Counted from the stretch's first letter, positions 36,716-46,353 are shown. The stretch is DNA of 64,000 nucleotides from an uncultured Helicobacteraceae bacterium (GCA_934668765.1 CAKUOH010000005.1:29987-93986); one strand, 5' to 3'. A program made the numbers and translations. The notes: generated by a model not told the origin, from the sequence alone.

Positions 36716-39625
36716 TTAATATTTCCCTGTTCGCCCACCGCTTCTAGTGTTTTTCGCACCACCTGTATCTACACCATAATTTCGTTTGTCATCAGCTGCT
36801 TTGCCTTTGACATAGATAAATGAGCTTGTGTTCCACTTGATAGGACTTGTCAATGTGCTTGTTTTTACGCCGTTTATTATTTCTTGTGTCCCTGTCCAAA
36901 ACGCATTATATAGCAAGAAATATGGCATTGACAATGCTGTGTCGCCATCGCTTATTGAGTTACCATTCTTTGTGAAATTGCCGTGCAATATATTTAGCTT
37001 ATAAGTGCCTTGCGTTGCATTGCCATAGCTTATGGATTGAAGTCCAGCGTCATTTGCGCCTGTCGCTACGCCATTATTTGGATTTACCGCGCTTATGGTT
37101 AAGCCACCGCTTTCTATGCCAATTTTGTTTGTGGTGATATAGTTGCCATTGTTTTCGCCAAATGCGCTATCAATCCACCAACCTTGCTGTGTGGGGCTTC
37201 TTGTGTATGTTTTGCCTGTGATTGCTGTGATTTTATCCAAATTGCAATACTCGCATTGAAATTCATACCACACTTTTGTAGGCGATATTGCGCCTATATT
37301 GTTGGCAGTGCCATTATCGGTGTCAATGGCGTTGATTCGTCCGCGTAAAATTGCTATATTGCCACCACCTAAAGCAATGCCACTATATAGCGGATAATAC
37401 GAATCCGCAGGTAAAAAATTCAAATATCGCATTTCCGAAGGCGTAACGCCATTTTTGTCCGTGATAATTATAGGCTCAGATTTCATCGCGGGAGTGAATA
37501 CCATATCTTTGTCTTTTTGCACTTTTATGATTGCATCTGTCGAACTAGCCACGCCATTTTCAAAATCTGTGGCATTTACGGAAAATCCATTGCCATCTCT
37601 ACCGACAATTTCGATATAAACGCTCTGTCCCGTAGTTGTATTGCCACCACTTGCCGAAGCACCGCTAAAAGTCATATTTTGCGCCGCACACACGGGAGAG
37701 CCGTTTTTCCCACCGCTAAATGTAGTTGCCGTTGTGCCATCAGCCTTTAGGGCGGTTACTCTCACTTGAGAGCCAACTTCTACTTTTGGTGAAGTCCCTT
37801 GCCCAAAATATAGCACTTTCACAGGGTTGCCATTTTTATCAAGCACCTCTGCCTTAAAGTTAAATGGTGCGACTTCGTATTCAAAATCGCTCAATAGCAA
37901 TTTTTTAGGATATGGGCAGGGGAATTTATTGTTATCGTTGCATTTGAGATTCTTTGCCTCTTCATCGATTTTGTTTCGCAAACCTACATCATAAATATAA
38001 ATATTTGCCCGCGCTATTTGCGCTTCTGTGGCTTGAAGTGTAGCAAATGGATTGCCTTGTAATGTCAGAGTGTTGTTGTTATTGATTAGCGTTACGCTAC
38101 TAACTGTTATGGGGTTAAAGTTGTTTGTGCCACCTATTTCGCATTTCGCTTTGTCGGCGAGTGTGCTGTTTTGATAGTTTGGCGTTTTGTTAAAGTCTGC
38201 GATTCGCATTGTCTGTATATTAGCTTCCGCGCTAAATTCGCCCATTTGCTTGCCGCCACCTGCGTTAGCAGCTACGCCTAAATCGACTTTATTAGTAGAA
38301 GTCATCGCCACCGCTTCTAGCAAACTCACGCTTAACTCTTCGCTTATTCTTATCACGGGCTTATTTTTCCAATCCGCTATTTTGACACTTTGTGTTTTGC
38401 CTTTATCGGCGTCTTGCGCGTTAGAAGTGCGCTCAACTTCTACTTTGCTTTTTAGCAAGTCTAATGGTGGATTTTGCTTTTTAGATTCCGCACCTTTATT
38501 AAATGATACGCTTACATTACTAAATACATATTTGTGCGGTGCTACAAAAAATGCCACTTCGCCCGTTGAAAGTGCTGTGCCATCTTCGGTTTCGCCATCG
38601 CATTTTATTGTGTAATCCCCGCTTATATCCGTGCTCCAGCCATTGCCATCATTGCCGCCCCATAAATAGCCAGACTTGCCTGTGAGACGAGCTATGGCTT
38701 TGGAGAATATATTTGTATTGCGCTGCGTTGCTTTTGATTTAGTCGTAGTGCCACCGCCTTGTCCGCTTACCGTGCAAGTGGCATTTTTAATCTCTTTGTC
38801 TAATTTTTTGCCATTTTCGCCTACCATATACAATCTAAATTTATATTTGTCGCCTGATACTTTTGTATGCACAAATGACGCATCTCTATCGCTATCTGCG
38901 TCATCTACAACAACCAAATCGCCTTTAGGCTCTGGTGGCACATCGACATAATTAAGTTGCACTACCCTAAAAGGCGAAAGTTGGCAGGGTCCATTTATAT
39001 TGCCATTTCGCGAATAGATAAATTCTTGGAATTGCACAGATTGTCCCCCTTTCTCAAAGAATACTTTCACATTTGAACTTTCTCTTTGCGGAAAAGGATT
39101 GTAGCAAAATCTAATGATATTTCGTCCGCTCATTCCCCAATTATTCATTTCTCTAGTGCATTCTTCTTTTGTCTTGCAATTTGGTTTATAATAGTATTTA
39201 GTGCCTTGTGTGTCATTTTCGCATTTGTTATGGTCGAATTCAATTCCTGTGTCTTTACTTACGCATTTGGCTATTATATTAAAATCATTGCCCTCTTTGG
39301 CACAAAAGAAATATCCATCTATGGGAGTGTCGCTGTATTGTTTGTCTGCTTGATAAAATGGCTGATATGAATTAGAAGTAGCTCCATACCAAAAATGCGT
39401 AGGTGTCCCCTGTGGCCAACAAGTGGTAAATTTGCAGTTCTTTTTACTGCGCCCCGTTTCGACTACTGTGTCAATTTTGTTGTTTGTGCTCCAATCCCAT
39501 TGCTTCATATTATATAAGTCATCATACATTGCAGCATCTTTTGTGGGAGCATCAGAGCAACTAATGGCAGCTTTTGGTAAGCAATACCCCCCCCCCTGCC
39601 CTTGCATCACTTTCGGTTTTTCCAA
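36716..39625 (-). CDS. Large secreted Cys-containing protein, body (separated from its signal peptide by a poly-G frame change)
   Basis: An open frame of about 960 residues with no signal peptide of its own; the first in-frame codon usable as a start is TTG at 39625 or ATG at 39607, neither with a good ribosome-binding site. The N-terminal third has many Cys (KKNCKFTTCW; CREMNNW-type pairs; NCKTKEECTREMNNWG), and the remainder looks like beta-rich surface protein (GNPVKVLYFGQGTSPKVEVGSQVRVTALKADGTT; GGNIAILRGRIN). I do not recognise a family. The G10 tract at 39587-39596 lies where this frame should join the signal-peptide frame 39561-39788; with 9 or 12 G the two would make one protein of about 1,023 residues. 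As given the gene is off. Confidence 0.75.
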   Translation of the reverse strand: MEKPKVMQGQGGGYCLPKAAISCSDAPTKDAAMYDDLYNMKQWDWSTNNKIDTVVETGRSKKNCKFTTCWPQGTPTHFWYGATSNSYQPFYQADKQYSDTPIDGYFFCAKEGNDFNIIAKCVSKDTGIEFDHNKCENDTQGTKYYYKPNCKTKEECTREMNNWGMSGRNIIRFCYNPFPQRESSNVKVFFEKGGQSVQFQEFIYSRNGNINGPCQLSPFRVVQLNYVDVPPEPKGDLVVVDDADSDRDASFVHTKVSGDKYKFRLYMVGENGKKLDKEIKNATCTVSGQGGGTTTKSKATQRNTNIFSKAIARLTGKSGYLWGGNDGNGWSTDISGDYTIKCDGETEDGTALSTGEVAFFVAPHKYVFSNVSVSFNKGAESKKQNPPLDLLKSKVEVERTSNAQDADKGKTQSVKIADWKNKPVIRISEELSVSLLEAVAMTSTNKVDLGVAANAGGGKQMGEFSAEANIQTMRIADFNKTPNYQNSTLADKAKCEIGGTNNFNPITVSSVTLINNNNTLTLQGNPFATLQATEAQIARANIYIYDVGLRNKIDEEAKNLKCNDNNKFPCPYPKKLLLSDFEYEVAPFNFKAEVLDKNGNPVKVLYFGQGTSPKVEVGSQVRVTALKADGTTATTFSGGKNGSPVCAAQNMTFSGASASGGNTTTGQSVYIEIVGRDGNGFSVNATDFENGVASSTDAIIKVQKDKDMVFTPAMKSEPIIITDKNGVTPSEMRYLNFLPADSYYPLYSGIALGGGNIAILRGRINAIDTDNGTANNIGAISPTKVWYEFQCEYCNLDKITAITGKTYTRSPTQQGWWIDSAFGENNGNYITTNKIGIESGGLTISAVNPNNGVATGANDAGLQSISYGNATQGTYKLNILHGNFTKNGNSISDGDTALSMPYFLLYNAFWTGTQEIINGVKTSTLTSPIKWNTSSFIYVKGKAADDKRNYGVDTGGAKNTRSGGRTGKY

Positions 39626-39788
39626 AATGTTTTAGGCAACGATATTTTGTCCCCGTGCATCGCACTTCACTATTTTTCCCGCAACCTACTGATTGCTCTG
39701 GTGGCTCTGGGTGGCTACCTGCAAACGCACTTGTGGCGAATCCTAGCGCAATCAAAATCATAAGTGGTTTCATCATAAACGCTCTCAT
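39561..39788 (-). CDS. Signal-peptide leader of the large secreted protein (out of frame now)
   Basis: 75 residues: a clear signal peptide (MMKPLMILIALGFATSAFAG) followed by a Cys-containing start of a mature chain (SVGCGKNSEVRCTGTKYRCLKHFGKTESDARAGGG in two halves) and then eight residues of the wrong frame before a stop. A strong site, CGGAGGTAGATT, precedes the ATG. The length to the G tract, 64 residues, and matching Cys-rich style of the downstream frame show it is the beginning of the 36716-39625 protein. Confidence 0.78.
   Translation of the reverse strand: MRAFMMKPLMILIALGFATSAFAGSHPEPPEQSVGCGKNSEVRCTGTKYRCLKHFGKTESDARAGGGVLLTKSCH
39587..39596. repeat. C10/G10 tract that sets the reading frame of the large secreted protein
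   Basis: Ten C on the plus strand. In the leader frame GCA GGG GGG GGG G shifts into a stop eight codons later; with nine G the frame continues as TAT TGC TTA into the body. Confidence 0.9.
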
Positions 39789-39923
39789 AATCTACCTCCG
39801 TATTATAAAATGTAATCGCTATAATATCGAAAATAAATACAATAAACAATAAAAAAATGTGTAATACCATAATATTTTTCACAAAATTTGACCTATTTGG
39901 ATTCATAATCTCTAAAAAAGTGT

Positions 39924-39929
39924 TAGAAT
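39924..39929 (+). promoter_or_regulatory. Extended -10 promoter element of frdCAB
   Basis: TGTTAGAAT (39921-39929), 35 bases before frdC. Confidence 0.45.
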
Positions 39930-39963
39930 TGTGCTTTTATTTCAAAAATCAAAGGGAGGTATT

Positions 39964-40731
39964 ATGAAAGGCGATAATAAGATTATCGAAAGTTACACGG
40001 GAATAGCAAAGAATAATAGAGCAAGTAGAATGCCTGCCACGCTAGATTGGCTACAAAGCGCGAGTGGGCTATTTTTGGCGCTGTTTATGATAGCGCATAT
40101 GTTTTTTGTATCTAGCATTCTTATCAGCGAAAAGGCGATGTATAAAATCACAAAAATGTTTGAGTTGGATTTTATCATCGATGGCGGTTGTCCGCTGGTG
40201 GTTACAATCATCGGCATTGTGGTGTTTAGCGTATTTGTGCTTCACGCGTTTTTGGCGATGAGGAAGTTTCCTATCAATTATCGTCAGTTTTTGCGATTTA
40301 GGACGCATAAAAATATGCTCCACCACAAGGATACTTCAAATTGGGGGATTCAAGCACTGACAGGGTTTATATTGTTCTTTTTGGGTAGTGTGCATTTATA
40401 TATTATGATAACACAACCACAGACAATCGGTCCTGTGGGTTCATCATATCGATTTGTGCATCAGCATTTTTGGGCGTTGTATATCGTGCTACTATTTGCA
40501 GTGGAGCTTCACGGCTCAATCGGGCTTTATCGCTTGGCTGTGAAATGGGGCTGGTTTGAAGCAAAAACACCTGAAGCGACTTTGAAACGACTACGCACTG
40601 CAAAAATCTGTATGAGCGTATTTTTCATCGTGCTAGGACTTGCAACTTACGCAGCGTATGTGAAAAAGGGCATTAGTTTGGATTCAAACACGGATTATAT
40701 GCACTATGAATACACTGAATTTCAAAAATAA
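39964..40731 (+). CDS. frdC: Fumarate reductase cytochrome b subunit
   Basis: 255 residues with five membrane helices and diheme cytochrome b histidines spaced through them (MIAHMFFV, FVLHAFLAM, NMLHHKDT, GSVHLYIM, RFVHQHFWALY). It resembles the Wolinella/Helicobacter FrdC that links menaquinol to fumarate reduction. The ATG at 39964 has GGGAGG upstream; the upstream in-frame ATG at 39931 lacks a site. First gene of frdCAB. Confidence 0.95.
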   Translation: MKGDNKIIESYTGIAKNNRASRMPATLDWLQSASGLFLALFMIAHMFFVSSILISEKAMYKITKMFELDFIIDGGCPLVVTIIGIVVFSVFVLHAFLAMRKFPINYRQFLRFRTHKNMLHHKDTSNWGIQALTGFILFFLGSVHLYIMITQPQTIGPVGSSYRFVHQHFWALYIVLLFAVELHGSIGLYRLAVKWGWFEAKTPEATLKRLRTAKICMSVFFIVLGLATYAAYVKKGISLDSNTDYMHYEYTEFQK

Positions 40732-40746
40732 CACAAGGGGAGATAT

Positions 40747-42720
40747 ATGAATATACAATACTGCGATAGTTTAATCATAGGTGGCGGTTTGGCTGGGCTA
40801 CGCGCGGCGATTGAGTGCAAAAAAATGGGATTAAGCACCATAGTTTTAAGCCTAATCCCTGTAAAGCGAAGCCACTCAGCAGCCGCACAGGGCGGAATGC
40901 AAGCAAGTTTGGGTAATTCAAAAATGAGCGATGGCGACAATGAAGACTTGCACTTTATGGATACGGTAAAGGGAAGCGATTGGGGTTGCGACCAGCAGGT
41001 GGCTAGAATGTTCGTTACCACTGCGCCAAAAGCGATTCGCGAACTAGCACAATGGGGCGTGGCGTGGAGTAGAATCAAAAAGGGCAAAAGAGATGCCATA
41101 ATAAACGCACAAAAAACCACAATCGAAGAAGAGGATTTTAGGCACGGCTATATTCACTCACGCGATTTTGGTGGGACAAAAAAATGGCGCACTTGCTACA
41201 CTGCGGATGCCACAGGGCATTCAATGCTTTATGCAGTGGCAAATGAATCTATAAAACTTGGCGTAGATATACAAGATAGAAAAGAAGCAATCGCGCTAAT
41301 ACACGAAGATGGCGTGTGCTATGGCGCAGTTGTGAGAGATTTGGTAACAGGCGAGTTAATCGCATACATTGCCAAAGGGACGCTAATTGCCACAGGTGGC
41401 TATGGGCGAATCTACAAAAACACCACAAACGCCGTGATTTGCAATGGCGTGGGCGCGGCGATTGCGTTAGAAACAGGAATCGCAAAGCTAGGCAATATGG
41501 AAGCGGTGCAATTTCACCCCACGCCTATCGTGCCTAGCGGGATTTTGCTAACCGAAGGTTGCAGGGGGGACGGCGGAATCTTGCGTGATGTCGATGGCTA
41601 TCGCTTTATGCCAGATTATGAGCCCGAGAAAAAAGAGCTTGCCAGCCGAGATGTCGTTTCAAGGCGAATGATGGAGCACATTCGCAAAGGCAAAGGCGCA
41701 AAATCCCCTTACGGCGACCATATTTGGCTTGATATTTCGATTTTGGGCGCGGAGCATATTCACAAAAATTTGCGTGATGTTTATGATATTTGCAAGATTT
41801 TTAATGGCATTGATGTAACCAAACAATGGGCACCTGTGCGCCCAATGCAGCATTATTCAATGGGCGGGATTCGCACAAACTATAAGGGCGAATCGCACTT
41901 AAAAGGACTTTTTGCCGCTGGTGAAGTTGCGTGCTGGGACTTGCACGGATTCAACCGACTAGGCGGAAACTCCGTAAGCGAAGCGGTTGTAGCGGGTATG
42001 ATTGTGGGCGATTATTTGCGCGAATACTGCGAGAAAAAAGAGTTAAAAATCCAAACAAGCACTATTGAAAAGGCGATTAAAGCGCAACAAGATTACATTG
42101 AAAGCCTAATAAATGCAAACGGCAAGGAAAATATCTTTGAGATTAAAACCAAAATGACAGAGGTTATGGATGCAAATGTGGGTATTTTTAGAGACGGAGA
42201 GCATTTGCAAACCGCTGTCAAAGGACTTGCTGAGCTTTATAAGAAAAGCAAAAATATCCGCATAAGCAACAAAAATTTGCATAACAACCCAGAATTAGAG
42301 GAAGCATATCGCGTAAATAAAATGCTAAAACTAGCCCTTTGCGTGGCACAAGGCGCACTAAATCGCACCGAATCACGCGGGGCGCACACACGCGAGGATT
42401 ATCCAAAACGCGATGATAAAGATTGGCTAAAACGCACCCTTGCTTCGTGGGAAAACCCTGAAAACGATATGCCGACAATTAGCTATGAGGACTTAGATGT
42501 CAAAGCTATGGAGATTCCACCTGCTTATCGCGGATATGGCGCAAAGGGCAATATTATCGAGCACCCTGACACCGCAGCGCGTCAAGCACAAGTCGATAAT
42601 ATCACCGCCACTATGCAAAAAGAGGGCAAGGATAGATATGCGATTCAAGAGGCTTTGATGAAATTTGACTTGCAACCGCAATATAAAGCGAGAAATCAAC
42701 GATTAGGAGATACAAAATGA
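40747..42720 (+). CDS. frdA: Fumarate reductase flavoprotein subunit
   Basis: 657 residues. The FAD motif [14 protein letters not shown] is at residues 7-20, [15 protein letters not shown] has the covalent-flavin His, and the substrate site is in [12 protein letters not shown] and the [10 protein letters not shown] segment. It reduces fumarate to succinate at the cytoplasmic side of the membrane. GGGGAG lies before the start; it overlaps frdB by 4 bases. Confidence 0.96.
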   Translation: MNIQYCDSLIIGGGLAGLRAAIECKKMGLSTIVLSLIPVKRSHSAAAQGGMQASLGNSKMSDGDNEDLHFMDTVKGSDWGCDQQVARMFVTTAPKAIRELAQWGVAWSRIKKGKRDAIINAQKTTIEEEDFRHGYIHSRDFGGTKKWRTCYTADATGHSMLYAVANESIKLGVDIQDRKEAIALIHEDGVCYGAVVRDLVTGELIAYIAKGTLIATGGYGRIYKNTTNAVICNGVGAAIALETGIAKLGNMEAVQFHPTPIVPSGILLTEGCRGDGGILRDVDGYRFMPDYEPEKKELASRDVVSRRMMEHIRKGKGAKSPYGDHIWLDISILGAEHIHKNLRDVYDICKIFNGIDVTKQWAPVRPMQHYSMGGIRTNYKGESHLKGLFAAGEVACWDLHGFNRLGGNSVSEAVVAGMIVGDYLREYCEKKELKIQTSTIEKAIKAQQDYIESLINANGKENIFEIKTKMTEVMDANVGIFRDGEHLQTAVKGLAELYKKSKNIRISNKNLHNNPELEEAYRVNKMLKLALCVAQGALNRTESRGAHTREDYPKRDDKDWLKRTLASWENPENDMPTISYEDLDVKAMEIPPAYRGYGAKGNIIEHPDTAARQAQVDNITATMQKEGKDRYAIQEALMKFDLQPQYKARNQRLGDTK

Positions 42721-43445
42721 GTGAGAGAATTATAACAATTAGGGCATTGAAATACGACCCATTAAGCGCGATAAGTAAGCCACATTTTAAAGAATACAAG
42801 CTAAAAGAGCTTGATTCGATGACTATTTTCATCGCGCTAAATGTCATTAGAGAGACGCAAGATAGCGATTTGAGCTTTGATTTTGTGTGCCGTGCAGGGA
42901 TTTGCGGAAGCTGTGCGATGATGATAAATGGAGTGCCAAAATTAGCGTGTAGGACGCTAACAAAGGACTATCCAAGTGGCGTAATCACACTAGCACCGCT
43001 ACCTGCATTTAAACTAATCAAAGATTTGTCCGTAAATACGGGCGTTTGGTTTGAGGGAATGACAAAGCGCGTGGAGGGCTGGATTCACGCTAAAAGCGAA
43101 AAAAGTATCGCCGTGTTAGAAGATCCCATCGAGCCTGAAGTGGCTGACGCGGTATTTGAGCTAGATAGGTGCATTGAGTGCGGTTGTTGCGTGGCTGGGT
43201 GTGCTACAAAAGTAATGCGTGATGATTTTATCGCACCCGCTGGGCTAAATCGCGTGGCAAGGTTTATGATTGACCCACACGATAAGCGCACGGACGCGGA
43301 CTACTATGAACTAATCGGCAATGATAATGGCGTATTTGGCTGTATGTCGCTAATGGCTTGCCAAGACTACTGCCCAAAAGAATTGCCATTGCAAAGCAAA
43401 ATCGCGTATTTGCGTAGAAAAATGGTATCACAGGCATTTAAGTAA
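42717..43445 (+). CDS. frdB: Fumarate reductase iron-sulfur subunit
   Basis: 242 residues with three cluster regions: [21 protein letters not shown] for 2Fe-2[12 protein letters not shown] and later [13 protein letters not shown] for the 4Fe-4S and 3Fe-4S clusters. It conducts electrons from FrdC to FrdA. ATGA overlap with frdA. Order frdCAB is that of H. pylori. Confidence 0.96.
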   Translation: MSERIITIRALKYDPLSAISKPHFKEYKLKELDSMTIFIALNVIRETQDSDLSFDFVCRAGICGSCAMMINGVPKLACRTLTKDYPSGVITLAPLPAFKLIKDLSVNTGVWFEGMTKRVEGWIHAKSEKSIAVLEDPIEPEVADAVFELDRCIECGCCVAGCATKVMRDDFIAPAGLNRVARFMIDPHDKRTDADYYELIGNDNGVFGCMSLMACQDYCPKELPLQSKIAYLRRKMVSQAFK

Positions 43446-43464
43446 ATTTAACATAAACTTTACG

Positions 43465-43500
43465 ATTTAGCTTGAATCTTTGCTTTGATTTAAGCTAAAT
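43465..43500 (+). terminator. Inverted repeat after frdB, possible terminator
   Basis: ATTTAGCTT (43465-43473) pairs with AAGCTAAAT (43492-43500) around an 18-base loop, 20 bases after the frdB stop. Confidence 0.45.
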
Positions 43501-43528
43501 ATCTTTTAGAGAGATTAAAAAACACTCC

Positions 43529-43565
43529 GTCATTGCTTTGATTCTTGCAAAAATCAAAGCAATCC
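43529..43565. repeat. Family 1 palindromic repeat
   Basis: GTCATTGC-TTTGATT-CTTGCAA-AAATCAAAGCAATCC: arms TTTGATT / AATCAAA. First of at least five family 1 copies in the 606-base gap 43446-44051; no gene is supported in that gap. Confidence 0.85.
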
Positions 43566-43579
43566 ACACCACCTTTTTC

Positions 43580-43614
43580 GTCATTGCGATGCTTTGCAAG
43601 AGCCAAAGCAATCC
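43580..43614. repeat. Family 1 palindromic repeat
   Basis: GTCATTGCGATGCTTTGCAAGAGCCAAAGCAATCC; arms GCTTTG / CAAAGC. Confidence 0.8.
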
Positions 43615-43682
43615 ACGCATTAAAGCAAATCTCCACTCCGTCATTGCTTTGATGTAATTATAGATTTGCACACTCCCTCTCT

Positions 43683-43725
43683 ATCATTGCGAAAAAATGA
43701 GCGTGAGCTTATTTTCGTGGCAATC
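43683..43725. repeat. Family 1 palindromic repeat
   Basis: ATCATTGCGA-AAAAATGAGC...GCTTATTTT-CGTGGCAATCC: long partly mismatched stem. Confidence 0.82.
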
Positions 43726-43733
43726 CAAAAATT

Positions 43734-43838
43734 CCCCCCCCCCTCCCTTGCGCGTGGTAACACCACTCTTTCCCCCTCCCTTGCGTGTGGTAACGCCACA
43801 CTTTCCCCCTCCCTTGCGGAGTGGGCTAGGGGGTGGGT
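43734..43838. repeat. Family 3 C/G-rich repeat array with C10 tract
   Basis: Starts with ten C (43734-43743) and contains three copies of CCCTCCCTTGCG; spaced by GTGGTAAC(A/G)CCAC, ending GGAGTGGGCTAGGGGGTGGG. The GTGGTAAC-type spacers are themselves short inverted repeats. Confidence 0.8.
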
Positions 43839-43866
43839 AAAATCTCGCAATGATAAAAAAAGGTGT

Positions 43867-43905
43867 AGATTGCCACGAATCCGCTAACGCAGATTCTCGC
43901 AATGA
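43867..43905. repeat. Family 1 palindromic repeat (reverse)
   Basis: AGATTGCCAC-GAATCCG-CTAACG-CAGATTC-TCGCAATGAC: stem with one weak pair. Confidence 0.85.
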
Positions 43906-43986
43906 CAGCGTGGCGTAGTGCCGCGAAAACCCTAACGGATTCGCAGGATTTACAAATGAATCTCACAATGACAATGCCCTAGAATC

Positions 43987-44032
43987 GTCATTGCAAGACA
44001 GTTTGAGCGAAGCGAAAATAATAAAGCAATCC
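43987..44032. repeat. Family 1 repeat, degenerate
   Basis: GTCATTGCAAGACAG...ATAAAGCAATCC. Confidence 0.6.
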
Positions 44033-44051
44033 AAGTGCATTTTAAGCGCGC

Positions 44052-45713
44052 TTACCGCACACGAAATACATAAAATTGCTTTGGCATTTTAAAGATATTG
44101 CCCATATTATTTAGCGCGTGGTTTATGCCATATTTTTTCAAAAGCCACGCACCCAAACTCATCGCATTGTAGTTTGGAAAATATCCGCGATTTTGCGTCT
44201 CAAAAATTAGCGTGTATCGCGCTTTTAGCGAATCTATATATGATTTGTTCATAAATTTATCGCTCATATAAAATAGGGCGATTAAATCCCCACTCTGTGG
44301 CACTTCCACCGATTCACTATTAAAAAATGACAGATTTGAGTGCGAATCTATGCTAAAAATTTTCCCATTTGGTTCGGCAGATTTTATGTCAAAATTGCGC
44401 ACTCTATGCAGTTTTGGCAAAATAGAAAACACCGCAGGATAGCTCCACGAGTTATAGCACCTATCAATCCCACGACAAAATCCATCAAAATAAATCGTGG
44501 TTTTGCCCTGATTTGCGCTGATATATGCGCCTAAAAATGCAAATCCATCATTTAGATTTTTATTTTGAATCTTATTTAGCGTGTAGTAATGAATGCTCTG
44601 TGGCAAACAACTTGTGGCAAAAATAAGCGCGATAATGACGCACAATGCGCGAATCCAAAAGCATTTCATCAAATCAAAATGGCGATTCACAAAAAACGCG
44701 CCATAAATCGCACTCAAAAGATTTGGCACTACGAAATAGTGAAAACTCCCCATACCAAGCACCAAAAATGCCATAAAGTAAAAAAGCGCACAAAGCCCAA
44801 GCGAATCATAAAAAGGGTGGATTTTATCGCCTTTGACTGCGCGATAGATGCGAATCGCAATCATTATAGGCAAGGCAATACTTACAAGCGGAGTGCCAAG
44901 AATCGCCACAACCGCCGTGCGAATGCTAGAAAATACACCAAATTCTGCGTATTTACCACTTGCACCAAGTGTAAAATAAAAATACGCACCCAAAAACACA
45001 AGGCTAGAAAGCATCAAAAGAGCGCAGAAAATAGCAATGATTTGCGCCCTTTTGTGCTTTTGTTTGCGCTCTGCAATAAGTGAAAGCGCAAGATAGAAAA
45101 ATCCAAATCCGCCGATAATGACAAATGAAACTTCTTTGAGATAAAGCGCAATATTTGCGCAAATTAGGGCGATTGCAAAAATAATGGCGATTTTATAATC
45201 CCATTCTGCCCCCCCCCGTTTTAGATTCGCGCTATTTAGATTCATAGCTAGATTCGTGTGCGGATTTGCGCTAAAAAGTGCGCGAGTTAGGGCAAAAAAT
45301 AGCATTATAAATGTGATTTGCGTAGTTTCAGGGAATGGAATCTGTGTGTATATTTTTACTGTGCCCACGCTAAAAGTAAAAATCACAAAGCAAATCACAC
45401 GCATTTTATGGCTAAAATCACGCGTGATACACCAAAAACACCACGCAGTAGCCACAAAACAAAGCGCGTTAAAAATCATAAACGCATAAGGATTTATGCT
45501 AAAAAGTGCAGTTAGGTTTAGATTCCACCCAGCTAGTGGAAAAAATCGCCCGATTGCAAACTCGCGCCCGTGCCACACGGATTCGCCATTTGCCAAAGTT
45601 GCATAAAACTCAATATCATCGCCACTCATAAGCGGTGCGGTAGAATTTACCACAATCCCAATCGCACAAATCCCCACAAGCGCGATAAAAAGTGCGTTAT
45701 GTATTTTAGTCAT
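44052..45713 (-). CDS. Polytopic inner-membrane protein, possible glycosyltransferase-type (phase-variable candidate)
   Basis: 553 residues with about eleven membrane helices. An acidic SGDDIEFY segment after the first helix and a C-terminal soluble part of about 150 residues recall GT-C fold enzymes or DUF6056-type proteins of envelope polysaccharide assembly, which I state as a weak inference. The start at 45713 has GGGGAG 5 bases upstream; ATG at 45725 does not. A G9 tract (45209-45217) codes for RGG near residue 166 and the frame is presently open. Codon use is like its neighbours. Confidence 0.6.
   Translation of the reverse strand: MTKIHNALFIALVGICAIGIVVNSTAPLMSGDDIEFYATLANGESVWHGREFAIGRFFPLAGWNLNLTALFSINPYAFMIFNALCFVATAWCFWCITRDFSHKMRVICFVIFTFSVGTVKIYTQIPFPETTQITFIMLFFALTRALFSANPHTNLAMNLNSANLKRGGAEWDYKIAIIFAIALICANIALYLKEVSFVIIGGFGFFYLALSLIAERKQKHKRAQIIAIFCALLMLSSLVFLGAYFYFTLGASGKYAEFGVFSSIRTAVVAILGTPLVSIALPIMIAIRIYRAVKGDKIHPFYDSLGLCALFYFMAFLVLGMGSFHYFVVPNLLSAIYGAFFVNRHFDLMKCFWIRALCVIIALIFATSCLPQSIHYYTLNKIQNKNLNDGFAFLGAYISANQGKTTIYFDGFCRGIDRCYNSWSYPAVFSILPKLHRVRNFDIKSAEPNGKIFSIDSHSNLSFFNSESVEVPQSGDLIALFYMSDKFMNKSYIDSLKARYTLIFETQNRGYFPNYNAMSLGAWLLKKYGINHALNNMGNIFKMPKQFYVFRVR
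45209..45217. repeat. C9/G9 homopolymer tract in polytopic membrane protein gene
   Basis: Nine C on the plus strand, in coding sequence between two membrane helices. A one-base change would truncate the protein after about a third. Confidence 0.88.
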
Positions 45714-45748
45714 TTTACTCCCCATTTTAATTTTTTAACCACGACATT

Positions 45749-46336
45749 TTACCCAATTATTTCTGCCAATTTCTGCGAATCTAAAATGATGATTTTGCCC
45801 TTGTTTGTGGTGATTGCGCCTAAATCTTTTAGTGATTTTAGGATTCGTGAGAGCGATTGCGGATTTGTGCCTAAAATCTCTGCGATTTGCCTTTGACTTG
45901 GGAGATTTGCGCTATTTTCTAGCAAATAATTTATAAGATTTTCTTTGATATTTTTGGCATTTTGCGTGATATATCGCTCCAAAATGCCTATTTTCTGGCA
46001 TAAAGAGCTAATTAACTCAAAGCAAAATGTGCTATTTTGCTCTGTGTGTGCCCTAAAATCCTGCAAATAAATCTCTAAAATCTCGCATTCACCGATACAA
46101 ATAGCACTCGCTGGATAGCTTTGCCCTGTAAGCGCAGGATATTCCGCGATAAAACAAGGCGCATTTAGCGTATGCAGCACCTTTTGCGCTTCGCCAAATG
46201 CTTTACTTAAACGCACCTTGCCTTTTAAAAGTAGCATTAGTTTGCTAGGCAGTTCGCCTTCAAAAAATACAATATTGCCATTTTTGTAGCGGCGAATCTT
46301 GCCTATTTCACGCAATTTGCTTATATAATCATTCAT
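45749..46336 (-). CDS. Crp/Fnr family transcriptional regulator
   Basis: 195 residues: cyclic-nucleotide-binding-like beta barrel at about 20-110 (GNIVFFEGELPSKLMLLLKGKVRLSK) and a C-terminal winged helix-turn-helix (LPSQRQIAEILGTNPQSLSRILKSLKDLGAI). No N-terminal Fe-S cysteine set of true FNR is seen; Cys are scattered. It is divergent from a CopD-like gene and a group III truncated globin, the arrangement being similar in content to the NssR-Ctb pair of Campylobacter jejuni, so a nitrosative-stress role is plausible. Confidence 0.82.
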   Translation of the reverse strand: MNDYISKLREIGKIRRYKNGNIVFFEGELPSKLMLLLKGKVRLSKAFGEAQKVLHTLNAPCFIAEYPALTGQSYPASAICIGECEILEIYLQDFRAHTEQNSTFCFELISSLCQKIGILERYITQNAKNIKENLINYLLENSANLPSQRQIAEILGTNPQSLSRILKSLKDLGAITTNKGKIIILDSQKLAEIIG

Positions 46337-46353
46337 AATTTTCCCACCTTTGA

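Noticed and set aside
38187..38615. Long antisense open frame within the large secreted protein gene
   Set aside because: It is a shadow of the Gly/Asn/Thr-rich coding strand; no start site, and the minus-strand frame covers the whole region.
43641..43902. Open frames on both strands in the frdB downstream spacer
   Set aside because: They arise from the C/G-rich array and family 1 copies (Pro/Arg/Gly-rich translation) and overlap each other on both strands.
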